The notes: generated from the sequence alone by a model not told the origin. DNA of 26,867 nucleotides from Cellvibrionaceae bacterium (GCA_021151525.1 JAGKXD010000057.1:1-26867); one strand, 5' to 3'. Numbered from the stretch's first letter, positions 17,189-24,908 are shown. Numbers and translations are program-made.

Positions 17189-19186
17189 ATGAGGTTTTCG
17201 AAAATACTTTGGCCAATCGCACTTAGCGCCAGTGTATTCGTCGGTAGTATGGCCCTGATCACCGAAGCAGCAACCAACCCTCCCGCAAAACCCGCCGCTA
17301 AAACTGCGTCTACCAAGGTCGATCAACGTCAGCTCGAGCGGCAGAAATATGCCCAGGCACAAAAGGCATTAAACGCAAAAAACATGGGTGAATATAAGCA
17401 GCTAATCAAACAGTTGCAGAACTACCCGTTATTGCCCTATCTGGAATATCAGGAATTAAGCAATCGCTTGATTACCCTACCAAAAAATGATGTGCAAAGT
17501 TTTTTTACTCGTTATCCAGATTCTTTTCTTTCTGAGCGACTCACCCATCGCTGGTTGCGTACCCTGGCACAGCGTGAGCGCTGGAGTGATTACCTGCAAT
17601 TCTATGATAAACGCCTCGCCGACCCTGAATTGGCTTGTTTGCAGGTTCGCGCGCGTTTTGAAACTGGTGATAAAACTGCACTGAGCGATGTAGCACCGTT
17701 GTGGAATATTGATAAGACCCAATCCAAGGCATGTGACCCGCTCTTTACTGAATGGAAAAAAGCCGGGTTTATGACCCCTGAATTAATTTGGGAACGTCAT
17801 CAAAAAGCGCTAAAAGCCGGTAATAAAAATATGGCAAGTTATTTAAGCAACTTATTGCCTGCCAGCATTCGTCCAAGTGCATTGTTGATGCAACAGGTCG
17901 ATGCAAATCCTCGTTTACTGAAACAAACCGCAAAATTTTCCAAACAATCTGTGCAAATGAAATCAGTCATCTTGCATGGCTTGGAGAAACTCGCGCTCAC
18001 CAATGCAAAAGAGGCGCTGACTCTTTGGCACCAATACGATGCCCAGCAACTATTTAGCGATGAAGACAGAATCAACATCAAATATCACATCGCTTTGCGT
18101 TTGCTGTATCAGGATCATGAAGTCGACGCCGAAAAATTAGTTGCTTCTACACCCAATTTGACTCGCACCGATTTGCTGGAATGGTTGCTGCGCGAATCTT
18201 TACGCAAACAAGATTGGGAGCGCACCAATGAATGGATTGCTCGTTTGCCAGAAGATGCACGCAAATCCGAACGCTGGCGCTATTGGCAAGCTCGCACCAT
18301 GGAACAGTTGGACATTAAGGAAATGAATGGCGAAACACCTATGGCCATTTATCAAAGCGTTGCACCGGCACGCAGCTTCTACGGCTTTCTTGCTGCGGAT
18401 AAAATCGGCGGTACCTATCACTTATTGGATCGTCCCCTAACAGTCACCGAAGAACAATTTCGTGCGGTAGAAAATTCTCAAGGTATGTTGCGCGCCCGCG
18501 AATTTTTTATGCGCGGTGAATTGGCTGCTGCCAGCCGCGAATATTTTCACAGCGCACGCCGCATGCCCATGGAACAGATGATTATTGCTGGCCGCTTGGC
18601 CGAAAAATGGGGATGGTACCGCCACGGCATTCAATTAATGGCCGAGGCACAATCCTGGGATGAACTGCAGGTACGTTTCCCTATCGTGTACAAAGACCAT
18701 GTCAATAAAGCTGCGAAACAAACTTCAGTAAACCCGCTGTTTATTTTTGCGGTTACTCGTCAGGAAAGTGCCTTTATGCATGATGCAAAGTCGCCCGCAG
18801 GTGCAGTAGGTTTAATGCAGTTACTACCAACAACCGCGAAACACACAGCACAGAAAAGCGGATTAAGTTTTTCACCTAATGATTTAATCACCCCGGAAAA
18901 AAATATTGCCTTGGGCAGCCGCTACCTGAATCACTTGCTGGATGTTTTTGATGGCAACCGCATTCTCGCTGCTGCCGCATACAATGCTGGCCCTTCACGT
19001 GTGAAGAAGTGGTTAAACTCAGAAAAGAATTCGCAGCTGCCTTACGATGTCTGGATCGAAACCATTCCCTACAAAGAAACGCGCGGTTATGTGCAAAACG
19101 TATTATCGTTTTCAGTAATCTATGCCTATCGATTAGGCCAGGAAACTAACTTTGTCACACCGGCAGAGGCAAATCGACAGTTGTAA
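17189..19186 (+). CDS. slt: Soluble lytic murein transglycosylase Slt
   Basis: Slt cleaves the glycan strands of peptidoglycan in the periplasm, forming 1,6-anhydromuropeptides. An N-terminal signal peptide covers residues 1 to about 28 (basic start, hydrophobic core, small residues before TNPPAKPAAK). A long superhelical domain fills residues about 50-490, and the SLT catalytic domain the C-terminus. The catalytic Glu is Glu526 in RQESAF, with supporting motifs SPAGAVGLMQLLPTTAK and AAAYNAGPSRVKKW. The 665-residue length resembles E. coli Slt70. GAGG five bases before the ATG supports the start. The gene ends just before a 29-bp hairpin shared with cheV. Confidence 0.95.
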   Translation: MRFSKILWPIALSASVFVGSMALITEAATNPPAKPAAKTASTKVDQRQLERQKYAQAQKALNAKNMGEYKQLIKQLQNYPLLPYLEYQELSNRLITLPKNDVQSFFTRYPDSFLSERLTHRWLRTLAQRERWSDYLQFYDKRLADPELACLQVRARFETGDKTALSDVAPLWNIDKTQSKACDPLFTEWKKAGFMTPELIWERHQKALKAGNKNMASYLSNLLPASIRPSALLMQQVDANPRLLKQTAKFSKQSVQMKSVILHGLEKLALTNAKEALTLWHQYDAQQLFSDEDRINIKYHIALRLLYQDHEVDAEKLVASTPNLTRTDLLEWLLRESLRKQDWERTNEWIARLPEDARKSERWRYWQARTMEQLDIKEMNGETPMAIYQSVAPARSFYGFLAADKIGGTYHLLDRPLTVTEEQFRAVENSQGMLRAREFFMRGELAAASREYFHSARRMPMEQMIIAGRLAEKWGWYRHGIQLMAEAQSWDELQVRFPIVYKDHVNKAAKQTSVNPLFIFAVTRQESAFMHDAKSPAGAVGLMQLLPTTAKHTAQKSGLSFSPNDLITPEKNIALGSRYLNHLLDVFDGNRILAAAAYNAGPSRVKKWLNSEKNSQLPYDVWIETIPYKETRGYVQNVLSFSVIYAYRLGQETNFVTPAEANRQL

Positions 19187-19191
19187 AATGC

Positions 19192-19251
19192 AATCAAAAA
19201 TCCTGAAAAAAATGCCGACTCAAGTCGGCATTTTTTTCAGGATTTTTGATT
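19192..19251. terminator. Very long bidirectional terminator overlapping the end of cheV
   Basis: A perfect 29-bp inverted repeat has arms 19192-19220 and 19223-19251 (two central bases). The inner part ATGCCGACT/AGTCGGCAT is flanked by A7 and T7, giving a classic terminator in both directions. The outer arms continue as TCAAAAATCCTG/CAGGATTTTTGA. It starts 5 bp after the slt stop and contains the last four codons and the stop of cheV. Confidence 0.93.
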
Positions 19252-20187
19252 TCCTGTAAGAAACTCGCGCAGTCGTTTTTGTACTACTGTTGCCAGTTCA
19301 TCCGGTTGAAACTTGGAAAGAAAATCGTTGCAACCCACTTTCTCCACCATGGCTTTATTAAAACTTCCACTCAGGGATGTGTGTAACACCACATATAAAT
19401 CCCTCAGGTCAGGATCTTTGCGCACTTCTGCCGTCAGGCGATAGCCATCCATTTCCGGCATTTCAGCATCGGTAATCAGCATCAGGATTTCATCGGTTAC
19501 CTTGCGTCCGGCAGCAACCCATTGACGTAAATGCGTTAACGCTTGCAAGCCATCCTGGGTGGATAAAACATCTATACCCAGATTCCCGAGGGTCTCTCTG
19601 ACCTGCTTAACGGCGGTTGGGGAATCCTCTGCCAATAATACTTTCAGTTTTCGCCTGCGCGCCTCGGATACCAAATCAGAGTCGAGCACCTCTTCAGAAA
19701 CCTGGGTGTTATAAGGGATAATGTCAGCCAACACCCGTTCCACATCCAGAATTTCTACCAATTGATCATCAATACGTGTAATTGCCGTCAAGAAATGGCT
19801 ACGTCCTGTGCCTTTGGGTGGAGGCAAGATTAACTCCCAATTCAAATTCACGATCCGATCCACCGACCCGATTAAAAATGCCTGCACCGAACGGTTATAT
19901 TCAGCCACAATCAAATTAGCATTTTCAGTATCTTTCAGCGGGCTCATACCGATAGCTGCACGTAAATCAATAACTGGCACCGCCTGGTTCCGCAGGTGCG
20001 CAACCCCGCAAATATGGGGATGGCTATGTGGCACATGGCGCAATTTGGGCACCTTAACCACTTCCTGCACCTTAAATACATTAATTGCAAATAACTGCCT
20101 GCCCCCCAAACGGAACATAAGCAGCTCCAGGCGGTTCTCCCCCACCAGACGGGTACGTTGATCAATAGAATCCAGCAACTTAGACAT
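19237..20187 (-). CDS. cheV: Chemotaxis protein CheV (CheW-receiver fusion)
   Basis: CheV couples chemoreceptors to CheA through a CheW-like domain and is tuned by a phosphorylatable receiver. Residues about 15-160 are the CheW domain (LLMFRLGGRQLFAINVFKVQEVV, HLRNQAVPVIDL). Residues about 180-310 are the receiver, with acidic pocket Glu187/Asp188, phospho-acceptor Asp240 (LITDAEMPEMDG), Thr270 and Lys292 all in place. I start at the ATG at 20187 (316 residues, MSKLLDSIDQRT), the family N-terminus; the frame is open 36 codons further without homology. No strong Shine-Dalgarno is seen. A hairpin (arms 20205-20209 and 20219-20223) just upstream presents GGGGA in its loop. No other chemotaxis genes are nearby. 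The stop lies inside the slt/cheV terminator. Confidence 0.93.
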   Translation of the reverse strand: MSKLLDSIDQRTRLVGENRLELLMFRLGGRQLFAINVFKVQEVVKVPKLRHVPHSHPHICGVAHLRNQAVPVIDLRAAIGMSPLKDTENANLIVAEYNRSVQAFLIGSVDRIVNLNWELILPPPKGTGRSHFLTAITRIDDQLVEILDVERVLADIIPYNTQVSEEVLDSDLVSEARRRKLKVLLAEDSPTAVKQVRETLGNLGIDVLSTQDGLQALTHLRQWVAAGRKVTDEILMLITDAEMPEMDGYRLTAEVRKDPDLRDLYVVLHTSLSGSFNKAMVEKVGCNDFLSKFQPDELATVVQKRLREFLTGNQKS

Positions 20188-20404
20188 AGCTACACCATTA
20201 TTGCAGGCCCTTCCCCAAGGCCTTGAATAGACAACAAAAGTATAGGCAATAAGTATCGACCCTGCTGAAATTAGGCCACGCCCACACAACATCACAACTA
20301 CCCTGGGCTTTCATCGGCAGGAAAATCCCGTAATGACTGCTAAAAAAACTATTGTGGGGCCGCAAGAATTAGATTAGAGTCGAACTCGTTTTTTATCCAA
20401 CTTG

Positions 20405-20564
20405 ACTATTTTTTATGACCACTTCTTGTTTTGCACGCAAACATCACGCATGGCGACCAGTAATGGCTGCGCGATTTGTATTGCTTTGGCGGACAAGCAG
20501 GTAAAAAAGAGTTCCATTATTTTTACACTCAGGGCCGCAGCAAAATCTGCGGCCTTTGTGTTTT
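20405..20564 (+). ncRNA. Candidate small RNA or attenuated leader (boundaries approximate)
   Basis: This is a possible structured RNA upstream of the 97-residue gene. Three hairpins follow each other. The first is TGCTT/AAGCA with a loop containing GGCGGAC, around 20481-20500. The second is the A/T stem GTAAAAA/TTTTTAC (20501-20507 and 20520-20526). The third is the GC-rich terminator at 20533-20554 with a T-rich tail. A 13-codon frame (ATG at 20462, stop just at 20501) ends where the second hairpin begins, but lacks a ribosome binding site. The promoter is unclear: TTGACT near 20402 has no good -10. No known Rfam family is recognised. Confidence 0.35.
20533..20564 (+). terminator. Intrinsic terminator upstream of the small membrane protein gene
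   Basis: A perfect 8-bp GC-rich stem GGCCGCAG/CTGCGGCC (20533-20540 and 20547-20554) has loop CAAAAT and is followed by TTTGTGTTTT. It points along the plus strand, about 57 bp before the next start codon. No annotated gene ends upstream on this strand, which is why an RNA or attenuated leader is suspected. Confidence 0.75.
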
Positions 20565-20620
20565 ATAAGCCTCCGTTTTTTTGCTGTCAGGCCCTTAACT
20601 TAATTGCTAGGGAGCCAATC

Positions 20621-20914
20621 GTGGTAATTACACAGTTATTCGTCACTCTGCTGAACATGGGAATAAATTCGCTACTCGAGCAAGGTGGCCAGATATTTAT
20701 TCTTTGCTTATTAATATTTCTGCCTATATTAATGCCGGGATTGCCGCTACTGGTTTTTCACTGTCTTAGCCGGACCCCAAAACCAGCCCAAAAAGTAGTA
20801 CAGCAACTGTTGCGCGTGACCGCTGGCCCAGACGAACTTTTGGTGCGGGAGTTGTCCGATAAAAGAAATAGCCCAACAGCTAAAACCAACCAGGGCAGGA
20901 TCAACACGGAATAA
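20621..20914 (+). CDS. Probable small single-TM protein, 97 residues, unknown
   Basis: GTG start at 20621 with a near-ideal AGGGAG six bases upstream, which is what decides the start in a longer open frame. The product begins (M)VITQLFVTLLNMGINSLLEQGGQ. It has one strongly hydrophobic segment at about residues 25-47 (IFILCLLIFLPILMPGLPLLVF) with a Pro-Gly kink, then a basic then mixed hydrophilic cytoplasmic-type tail (SRTPKPAQKVVQQLLRV). No family is recognised. It sits downstream of a terminator hairpin and 154 bp before the EAL-HDOD gene on the same strand. It could be spurious, since A/T-rich frames can look hydrophobic, but the ribosome binding site and TM argue for a gene. Confidence 0.5.
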   Translation: MVITQLFVTLLNMGINSLLEQGGQIFILCLLIFLPILMPGLPLLVFHCLSRTPKPAQKVVQQLLRVTAGPDELLVRELSDKRNSPTAKTNQGRINTE

Positions 20915-20998
20915 CACCAGCTTGTGGTGCCCCAAGGTCGCACAGATTAAAAGTGGTAAGCCCACGGTTAAGGGCTACACTTTCATCATTGATCATGA

Positions 20999-21030
20999 TG
21001 CACCATTAATTGGTATTTTACGGTGGTGCA
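20999..21030 (+). repeat. Hairpin in the leader of the EAL-HDOD gene
   Basis: A perfect 7-bp inverted repeat TGCACCA/TGGTGCA (20999-21005 and 21024-21030) has an 18-nt loop. A competing stem ACCA/TGGT (21002-21005 with 21010-21013) uses the same left arm. It ends 38 bp before the ATG at 21069. It may be an mRNA switch-like leader or an operator; nothing known is matched. Confidence 0.4.
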
Positions 21031-21068
21031 GATCTGCGGTAACTACAACTAAAAACTGACATTCTTTT

Positions 21069-22301
21069 ATGACCGACGCTATACCGTTATTGGCACGCCA
21101 GCCCATTTTCAATGGCAACATGCAAGTTGTTGCCTATGAGTTGCTATGTCGCAACAGCGAGCTAACTCAAATAGGCTCACGTGATGGTGACGCTGCCAGC
21201 TCCCAGGTATTGCTCAACGCATTTACTGAATTATCCATTGAACAGGTTGTCGGCAAGCACAAAGCCTTTGTTAATTTTACCCGTGCGCTGATAGACACCC
21301 CCCCGCCTTTTAATCGACAAAAATTGGTGATTGAGGTACTGGAAGGACAAAAAGTGGATGCTGCCATGCTGCACTCACTGATGCAGCTGCGCGACCAAGG
21401 CTATACCATCGCCTTGGATGACTTTGAACTGACAAAAGAAACTGAAAGCCTGGTCGCTTATGCGGACATCATCAAGCTGGATGTATTGCATTTATCGCCA
21501 GAAAAGCTCAAGCAACATATTACTTACCTAAAACCTTTTGGTATCACACTGATTGCTGAAAAAGTAGAAACATATGAAATGTTTGAGCACTGTAAAGCAC
21601 TGGGATTTGACTTGTTTCAAGGGTATTTTCTGGCAAAGCCCAAGGTAATTACCGGCAAAAAAGTTTCCGAAAACAAACAGTCAGTTTTACAGCTTTTATC
21701 TGCATTGCACGACCCTAATGTTCCTATTGAAAAAATTGAACGCATGATCGCCAGAGATACCCTGCTGAGTTTCAAGTTGTTGCGCCTGGTTAATTCTGCA
21801 GCCTTCGGCTTGTCGCGCTCAGTCGATTCCTTGCGCCAGGCAATTATGTTGCTCGGGTTAAATAAACTACGGAACTGGGTGAATCTGCTGGCGCTTTCCA
21901 ACTTGAGTGGAAAACCTCATGAACTCAGTATTGCTGCGTTAACGCGCGCGCGCATGTGTGAATTAATTGCTACCGAAATTAATCGCCAAAGCCGCCCGGA
22001 TTCATTTTTTACGGTGGGATTGCTATCCACACTGGATGCATTTTTGGACACGCCACTGGAAGAATTATTATCCAGCCTTTCACTGAGCGAGGCTATTAAC
22101 AAGGCCATGCTCAATCACTCTGGCCCGGAAGGTATGGTGCTGCAATTGGTGCAGTCCCATGAACAAGGTGATTGGGAAAAAATTGATTGGGATTCGTTGG
22201 AAAAAGTGGGCTTAACTTCGGGGCGACTTGCAGAAATCTACGTGGAGTCTTTGCGTTGGGTAGCAGAAACCATGAACACATTGGGCATAAACCCTAGTTA
22301 A
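21069..22301 (+). CDS. EAL-HDOD signalling protein (YuxH-like), possible c-di-GMP phosphodiesterase
   Basis: A 410-residue cytoplasmic protein with an N-terminal EAL-type domain (about 5-195) and a C-terminal HDOD domain (about 198-390), the YuxH-type arrangement. The EAL motif reads AYELLCR and the DDFG loop reads DDFE. The positions expected to bind metal and c-di-GMP all look present: Glu24, Asn69, Glu89 (with Glu92), Asp117/Asp118, Lys136, Glu164 and Gln184 in FQGYF. It may therefore still bind or hydrolyse c-di-GMP, although many family members are thought to be signalling adaptors. No N-terminal sensor or TM is present. The ATG at 21069 has no clear Shine-Dalgarno. Its last 8 bp overlap the end of the convergent glutaredoxin-like gene. 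Confidence 0.9.
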   Translation: MTDAIPLLARQPIFNGNMQVVAYELLCRNSELTQIGSRDGDAASSQVLLNAFTELSIEQVVGKHKAFVNFTRALIDTPPPFNRQKLVIEVLEGQKVDAAMLHSLMQLRDQGYTIALDDFELTKETESLVAYADIIKLDVLHLSPEKLKQHITYLKPFGITLIAEKVETYEMFEHCKALGFDLFQGYFLAKPKVITGKKVSENKQSVLQLLSALHDPNVPIEKIERMIARDTLLSFKLLRLVNSAAFGLSRSVDSLRQAIMLLGLNKLRNWVNLLALSNLSGKPHELSIAALTRARMCELIATEINRQSRPDSFFTVGLLSTLDAFLDTPLEELLSSLSLSEAINKAMLNHSGPEGMVLQLVQSHEQGDWEKIDWDSLEKVGLTSGRLAEIYVESLRWVAETMNTLGINPS

Positions 22302-22548
22302 CGTCGCTGTACTTTTGCAAAAAAAGCGATGCCTGCGCTGTATCAAATGGCCAACCTAACTCAGCCTTATCATCCGCAAACTTTAGTACTGGAATTCTGA
22401 TGCCGTATTGCTCAATCAGCTCATCGGATTCAGCAATATCGACCTCTTCCATGCGCAAAGGCAAACAACTAACCAGAGGGGCAAGAATATCCCAGGCTAG
22501 TTCACAAAGGTGACAGCCCGGGGTTGTGTATAGGTAAAGGGTTTTCAT
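22294..22548 (-). CDS. Glutaredoxin-family thiol protein (DUF836-like)
   Basis: An 84-residue thioredoxin-fold protein. The redox motif is CHLC (Cys12-Cys15) after YTTPG, and the cis-proline loop is IRIPVLKF with Pro53. Short proteins with a TPGCHLC start are usually annotated as glutaredoxin family or DUF836; their substrates are mostly unknown. It is cytoplasmic, with no signal peptide. AGGTTG about five bases before the ATG at 22548 supports the start. It lies 66 bp downstream of the DUF5610-like gene on the same strand, so it could be the last gene of that transcript, and its end overlaps the EAL-HDOD gene by 8 bp. Confidence 0.88.
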   Translation of the reverse strand: MKTLYLYTTPGCHLCELAWDILAPLVSCLPLRMEEVDIAESDELIEQYGIRIPVLKFADDKAELGWPFDTAQASLFLQKYSDVN

Positions 22549-22614
22549 ATCAACCTGGTATCTATTTCAGCTCCATGGAATGAGCCTAGTGTACCAAGTT
22601 CAATGCATGTGCGC

Positions 22615-23916
22615 TTACTTCAAATCAAGGGCGAGCAACTGATCCATAAAATCGCGGAAGCGTTTGCCCTGCTGCTCCTCCACTTCGCCTTCGCCGGTAA
22701 CTTTTTCCGCAATTTCACTCACCAATAATTTAGGCTCGTCAAAGATAGATGCGCGATCCAGGCTATCAAGTAAATCTTTAATAAAGTTACCCAAAGGCAA
22801 TAACTGATCAGTCAATAAGTTGGGTTTGTTATCATCGCCAGTAGCTACTGGGCCAACACGTTGATAGGCTTGGGTGACTTGTTGAATTTCCGCCTGTGCG
22901 AGATTTAATGCAAAACTGCCAATTTGATTCTGGTCGTAACCTAGATTCATTGCTTGCTCAAATGCATTATCCAGGTTTCCACCAAAAAATTGACCTGCCA
23001 AATCGTTAACACGGCCCAACAAATCATTAATCGCTCCCAGCTCCTCTTCACTCAAGTCACCTTCAACGCTCAATGAGAAGGACTCGCTTGAGCTATAGCT
23101 ACCGCTGAGTGCACCCACTGATTTATTGCCGCGCTCAGCCCGGCCAGCTTCTACTGCCAAGCCTTCACTGGAGCTTGCCTTGATAGTAACTTTATCTCCA
23201 TCCCTAGTGGTTAATTCAAAGCTGAATTCGCGTGCACGACCATATTCGTAATTGCCGTAACCCACATAACTGGATTTGGCCGCCGGGAAAAAGTCAGGCA
23301 CATCCAACTCTGTAGCCGGTTTGGTTTTAGCGGTTGATTTTAATTGACTTGCGGCAGCTGAGTCGCTGGCAGCTGCGCCACTGTTGGTTTTGGGAGCATC
23401 GGCAGACTCAATGAATTTTTTGCGCAATTCATCTACGCCTTCCAACACCAAATCGTAGGTCTTACCAATATCAGCCTTTATCTCGGGAGAAAGAAGACTG
23501 AGCGCTTCCAGTTTTTCACTCGCTTCAGCAAAACCTTTCTTGAAACCTGAAAGCCCCGCTTCCAGGCGGGCCTGCAACTCTTCCTGAGTTGCACCATCAG
23601 CCACATCCATCTGCAAACGACGCTCGATAAAACCGAGGATGTTACCCGCGACTTTTTCTGCCGTCAGAGGCTCAAAAGTTTCGTACTCGGATTTGGCCAC
23701 CTGACCGCGGGAACTGATTTTCTCGTAAGCCGCGGTCAGTGTTTTATTCACAATCTGAAATGCCGCCTGACGCTTGTCTTGAATAGACGCCCCCTCGCCT
23801 AACGGCTCCACCACTGGCGATTTTTTGTCCTGAGTGGAGCTATGAGTATTACCAGGTTGATTCAACAGATTGTTGATAGATGAACTGGCAGGGTTGTTAA
23901 GTGAAGAGATATTCAT
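22615..23916 (-). CDS. DUF5610-like protein of unknown function
   Basis: A 433-residue protein. The N-terminus is a low-complexity Ser/Asn/Gln-rich stretch (SSLNNPASSSINNLLNQPG), followed by a helical domain at about 48-170 that I recognise as DUF5610-like (AFQIVNKTLTAAYEKI, TAEKVAGNILGFIERRL, GLSGFKKGFAEASEKL). A Ser/Ala-rich linker (GAAASDSAAAS) leads to a C-terminal half with a strand-rich segment (REFSFELTTRDGDKVTIKASSS) and acidic helices. No signal peptide or TM is present. I use the ATG at 23916 because AGGTGA lies five bases upstream; the frame extends 12 codons further through a hairpin. That hairpin covers part of the Shine-Dalgarno. The gene lies 70 bp after the FHA gene. Confidence 0.8.
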   Translation of the reverse strand: MNISSLNNPASSSINNLLNQPGNTHSSTQDKKSPVVEPLGEGASIQDKRQAAFQIVNKTLTAAYEKISSRGQVAKSEYETFEPLTAEKVAGNILGFIERRLQMDVADGATQEELQARLEAGLSGFKKGFAEASEKLEALSLLSPEIKADIGKTYDLVLEGVDELRKKFIESADAPKTNSGAAASDSAAASQLKSTAKTKPATELDVPDFFPAAKSSYVGYGNYEYGRAREFSFELTTRDGDKVTIKASSSEGLAVEAGRAERGNKSVGALSGSYSSSESFSLSVEGDLSEEELGAINDLLGRVNDLAGQFFGGNLDNAFEQAMNLGYDQNQIGSFALNLAQAEIQQVTQAYQRVGPVATGDDNKPNLLTDQLLPLGNFIKDLLDSLDRASIFDEPKLLVSEIAEKVTGEGEVEEQQGKRFRDFMDQLLALDLK

Positions 23917-23923
23917 AAAATCA

Positions 23924-23955
23924 CCTGTGAGCAACACGAGTCTGTGGCTCACAGG
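23924..23955 (-). promoter_or_regulatory. mRNA hairpin overlapping the ribosome binding site of the DUF5610-like gene
   Basis: On the minus-strand transcript, CCTGTGAGC (23955-23947) and GCTCACAGG (23932-23924) form a perfect 9-bp stem with a 14-nt loop. The final AGG of the stem is the first half of the Shine-Dalgarno AGGTGA (23926-23921), and the start codon follows at 23916. Folding would therefore hide the ribosome binding site. There is no T run, so it is not a terminator. Confidence 0.55.
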
Positions 23956-23986
23956 CTATCGGCTGGTTCCCGCAAAGCTTAAAGAC

Positions 23987-24871
23987 TTATTTTCGTGTTA
24001 AGACCAAGGCCGTTATAACCACAACAGCCAATACACCGATGAAGATTAGCCCAAATTTACCCTTTCCACCCTCTTCGTTACCGGATTGTGGAGCGGTATT
24101 CGCAGCTGCGCGATTAATTGATGATGAACGAGTAGCAGAGGGGGCCTTAGCGGGAGCTGCACTGGAGCGTCTTGCCTCAACTGATTCTGTTTTTGCGGGG
24201 GTTGCTTTGCGTACCGCCGTTTTGGCCAAGTCATCCGACGGCCCCATTACACCAAAACTCAAGGCATCAAAGCGCAGTTCGTCTCCACGTTTTACCCGCG
24301 CTTCAGCTACTCGTTTGCCGTTCAGATAGGTGCCATTCGCGGAATCCAGGTCTTTCACAAACAGCATGCCATCGATAATTTGCAGCTGTGCATGGCGACG
24401 GGACAAGTGCGCGGCAGAAAGGCTGATATCGCACTCGCTAGCGCGACCAATGACATTGATTTCTTTTAGGGGAAATACACGATTCGCCAAAGCCGCATGA
24501 TTTGCCTTTAAAGACCAGCCGGTCGCCTTGGGCGCTCGCAGCTGGGTGACATTGGCTGATTCTTCCGCAACAGCGCGGGCTTCCTTTTTGGGATCTATTA
24601 CTATCAGCTCTACACTGCCCAAGGTAATTTGGTCGTCCGGTTTTAGTTCGCATGCACCGTTAACCGGTTGGCCATTGACTGAAACTGGCTGGGTAGGTAC
24701 TAAATTGCGCAGGGTAAGGTGTTCATTATCAACCAGCACCTCAAGGTGAACATCGCTCGCTAGCGGGTCATCAATCACCAGTGCATTGGTAGCAGAACGG
24801 CCAATGGTAATCTTGGGTTCAACCAACCATACCGCGTTGTATTTATTATCTTTAAAGCGGATTTTAAGCAT
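23987..24871 (-). CDS. Tail-anchored protein with two FHA domains
   Basis: A 294-residue protein with two forkhead-associated domains, which normally bind phosphothreonine peptides. FHA1 (about 1-92) has TIGRSATNALVIDDPLASDVHLEV but lacks the usual SRxH, so phosphopeptide binding is doubtful. FHA2 (about 118-210) is canonical: Gly142-Arg143, LSRRH (156-160) and Asn179-Gly180 in LDSANGTYLNGK. An Ala/Ser/Lys-rich linker follows, then a C-terminal TM segment (LIFIGVLAVVVITALVL) ending in TRK, so the FHA domains face the cytoplasm. AAGGTT about eight bases before the ATG at 24871 supports the start. A good promoter is placed just upstream. No Ser/Thr kinase or phosphatase gene is visible in the window. 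Confidence 0.9.
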   Translation of the reverse strand: MLKIRFKDNKYNAVWLVEPKITIGRSATNALVIDDPLASDVHLEVLVDNEHLTLRNLVPTQPVSVNGQPVNGACELKPDDQITLGSVELIVIDPKKEARAVAEESANVTQLRAPKATGWSLKANHAALANRVFPLKEINVIGRASECDISLSAAHLSRRHAQLQIIDGMLFVKDLDSANGTYLNGKRVAEARVKRGDELRFDALSFGVMGPSDDLAKTAVRKATPAKTESVEARRSSAAPAKAPSATRSSSINRAAANTAPQSGNEEGGKGKFGLIFIGVLAVVVITALVLTRK

Positions 24872-24908
24872 AAATTTAACCTTGGCGCCAGTTCAAAAAC
24901 GGGCTTGA

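Larger units (their letters stand above)
20188..20620. other. Intergenic region with cheV leader and a possible RNA element
   Basis: The 433 bp separate divergent cheV and the small plus-strand gene at 20621. The left part must hold the cheV promoter and a leader hairpin at 20205-20223. The right part holds the candidate RNA at 20405-20564 with its terminator. An open frame from a TTG at 20402 runs through the whole right part into the 20621 gene, but it crosses the terminator hairpin and has no ribosome binding site, so I do not count its upstream portion as coding. Confidence 0.55.

Noticed and set aside
17040..17316. Minus-strand open frames with hydrophobic stretches at the start of slt
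   Set aside because: They lie antisense to the slt signal peptide, which makes the reverse strand hydrophobic by composition; no ribosome binding site or homology is seen.
20311..20336. Flagellar (FliA-type) promoter for cheV, GCCGATGA with an upstream TCATT
   Set aside because: The -10 is one mismatch from GCCGATAA, but the -35 is poor and the spacing is off by about one, and it would leave a leader of over 100 nt. It is too weak to list as a feature.
20402..20620. N-terminal extension of the small membrane protein from a TTG at 20402 or ATG at 20450
   Set aside because: Neither start has a ribosome binding site and the frame would run through a GC-rich terminator hairpin; the GTG at 20621 has a near-ideal Shine-Dalgarno.
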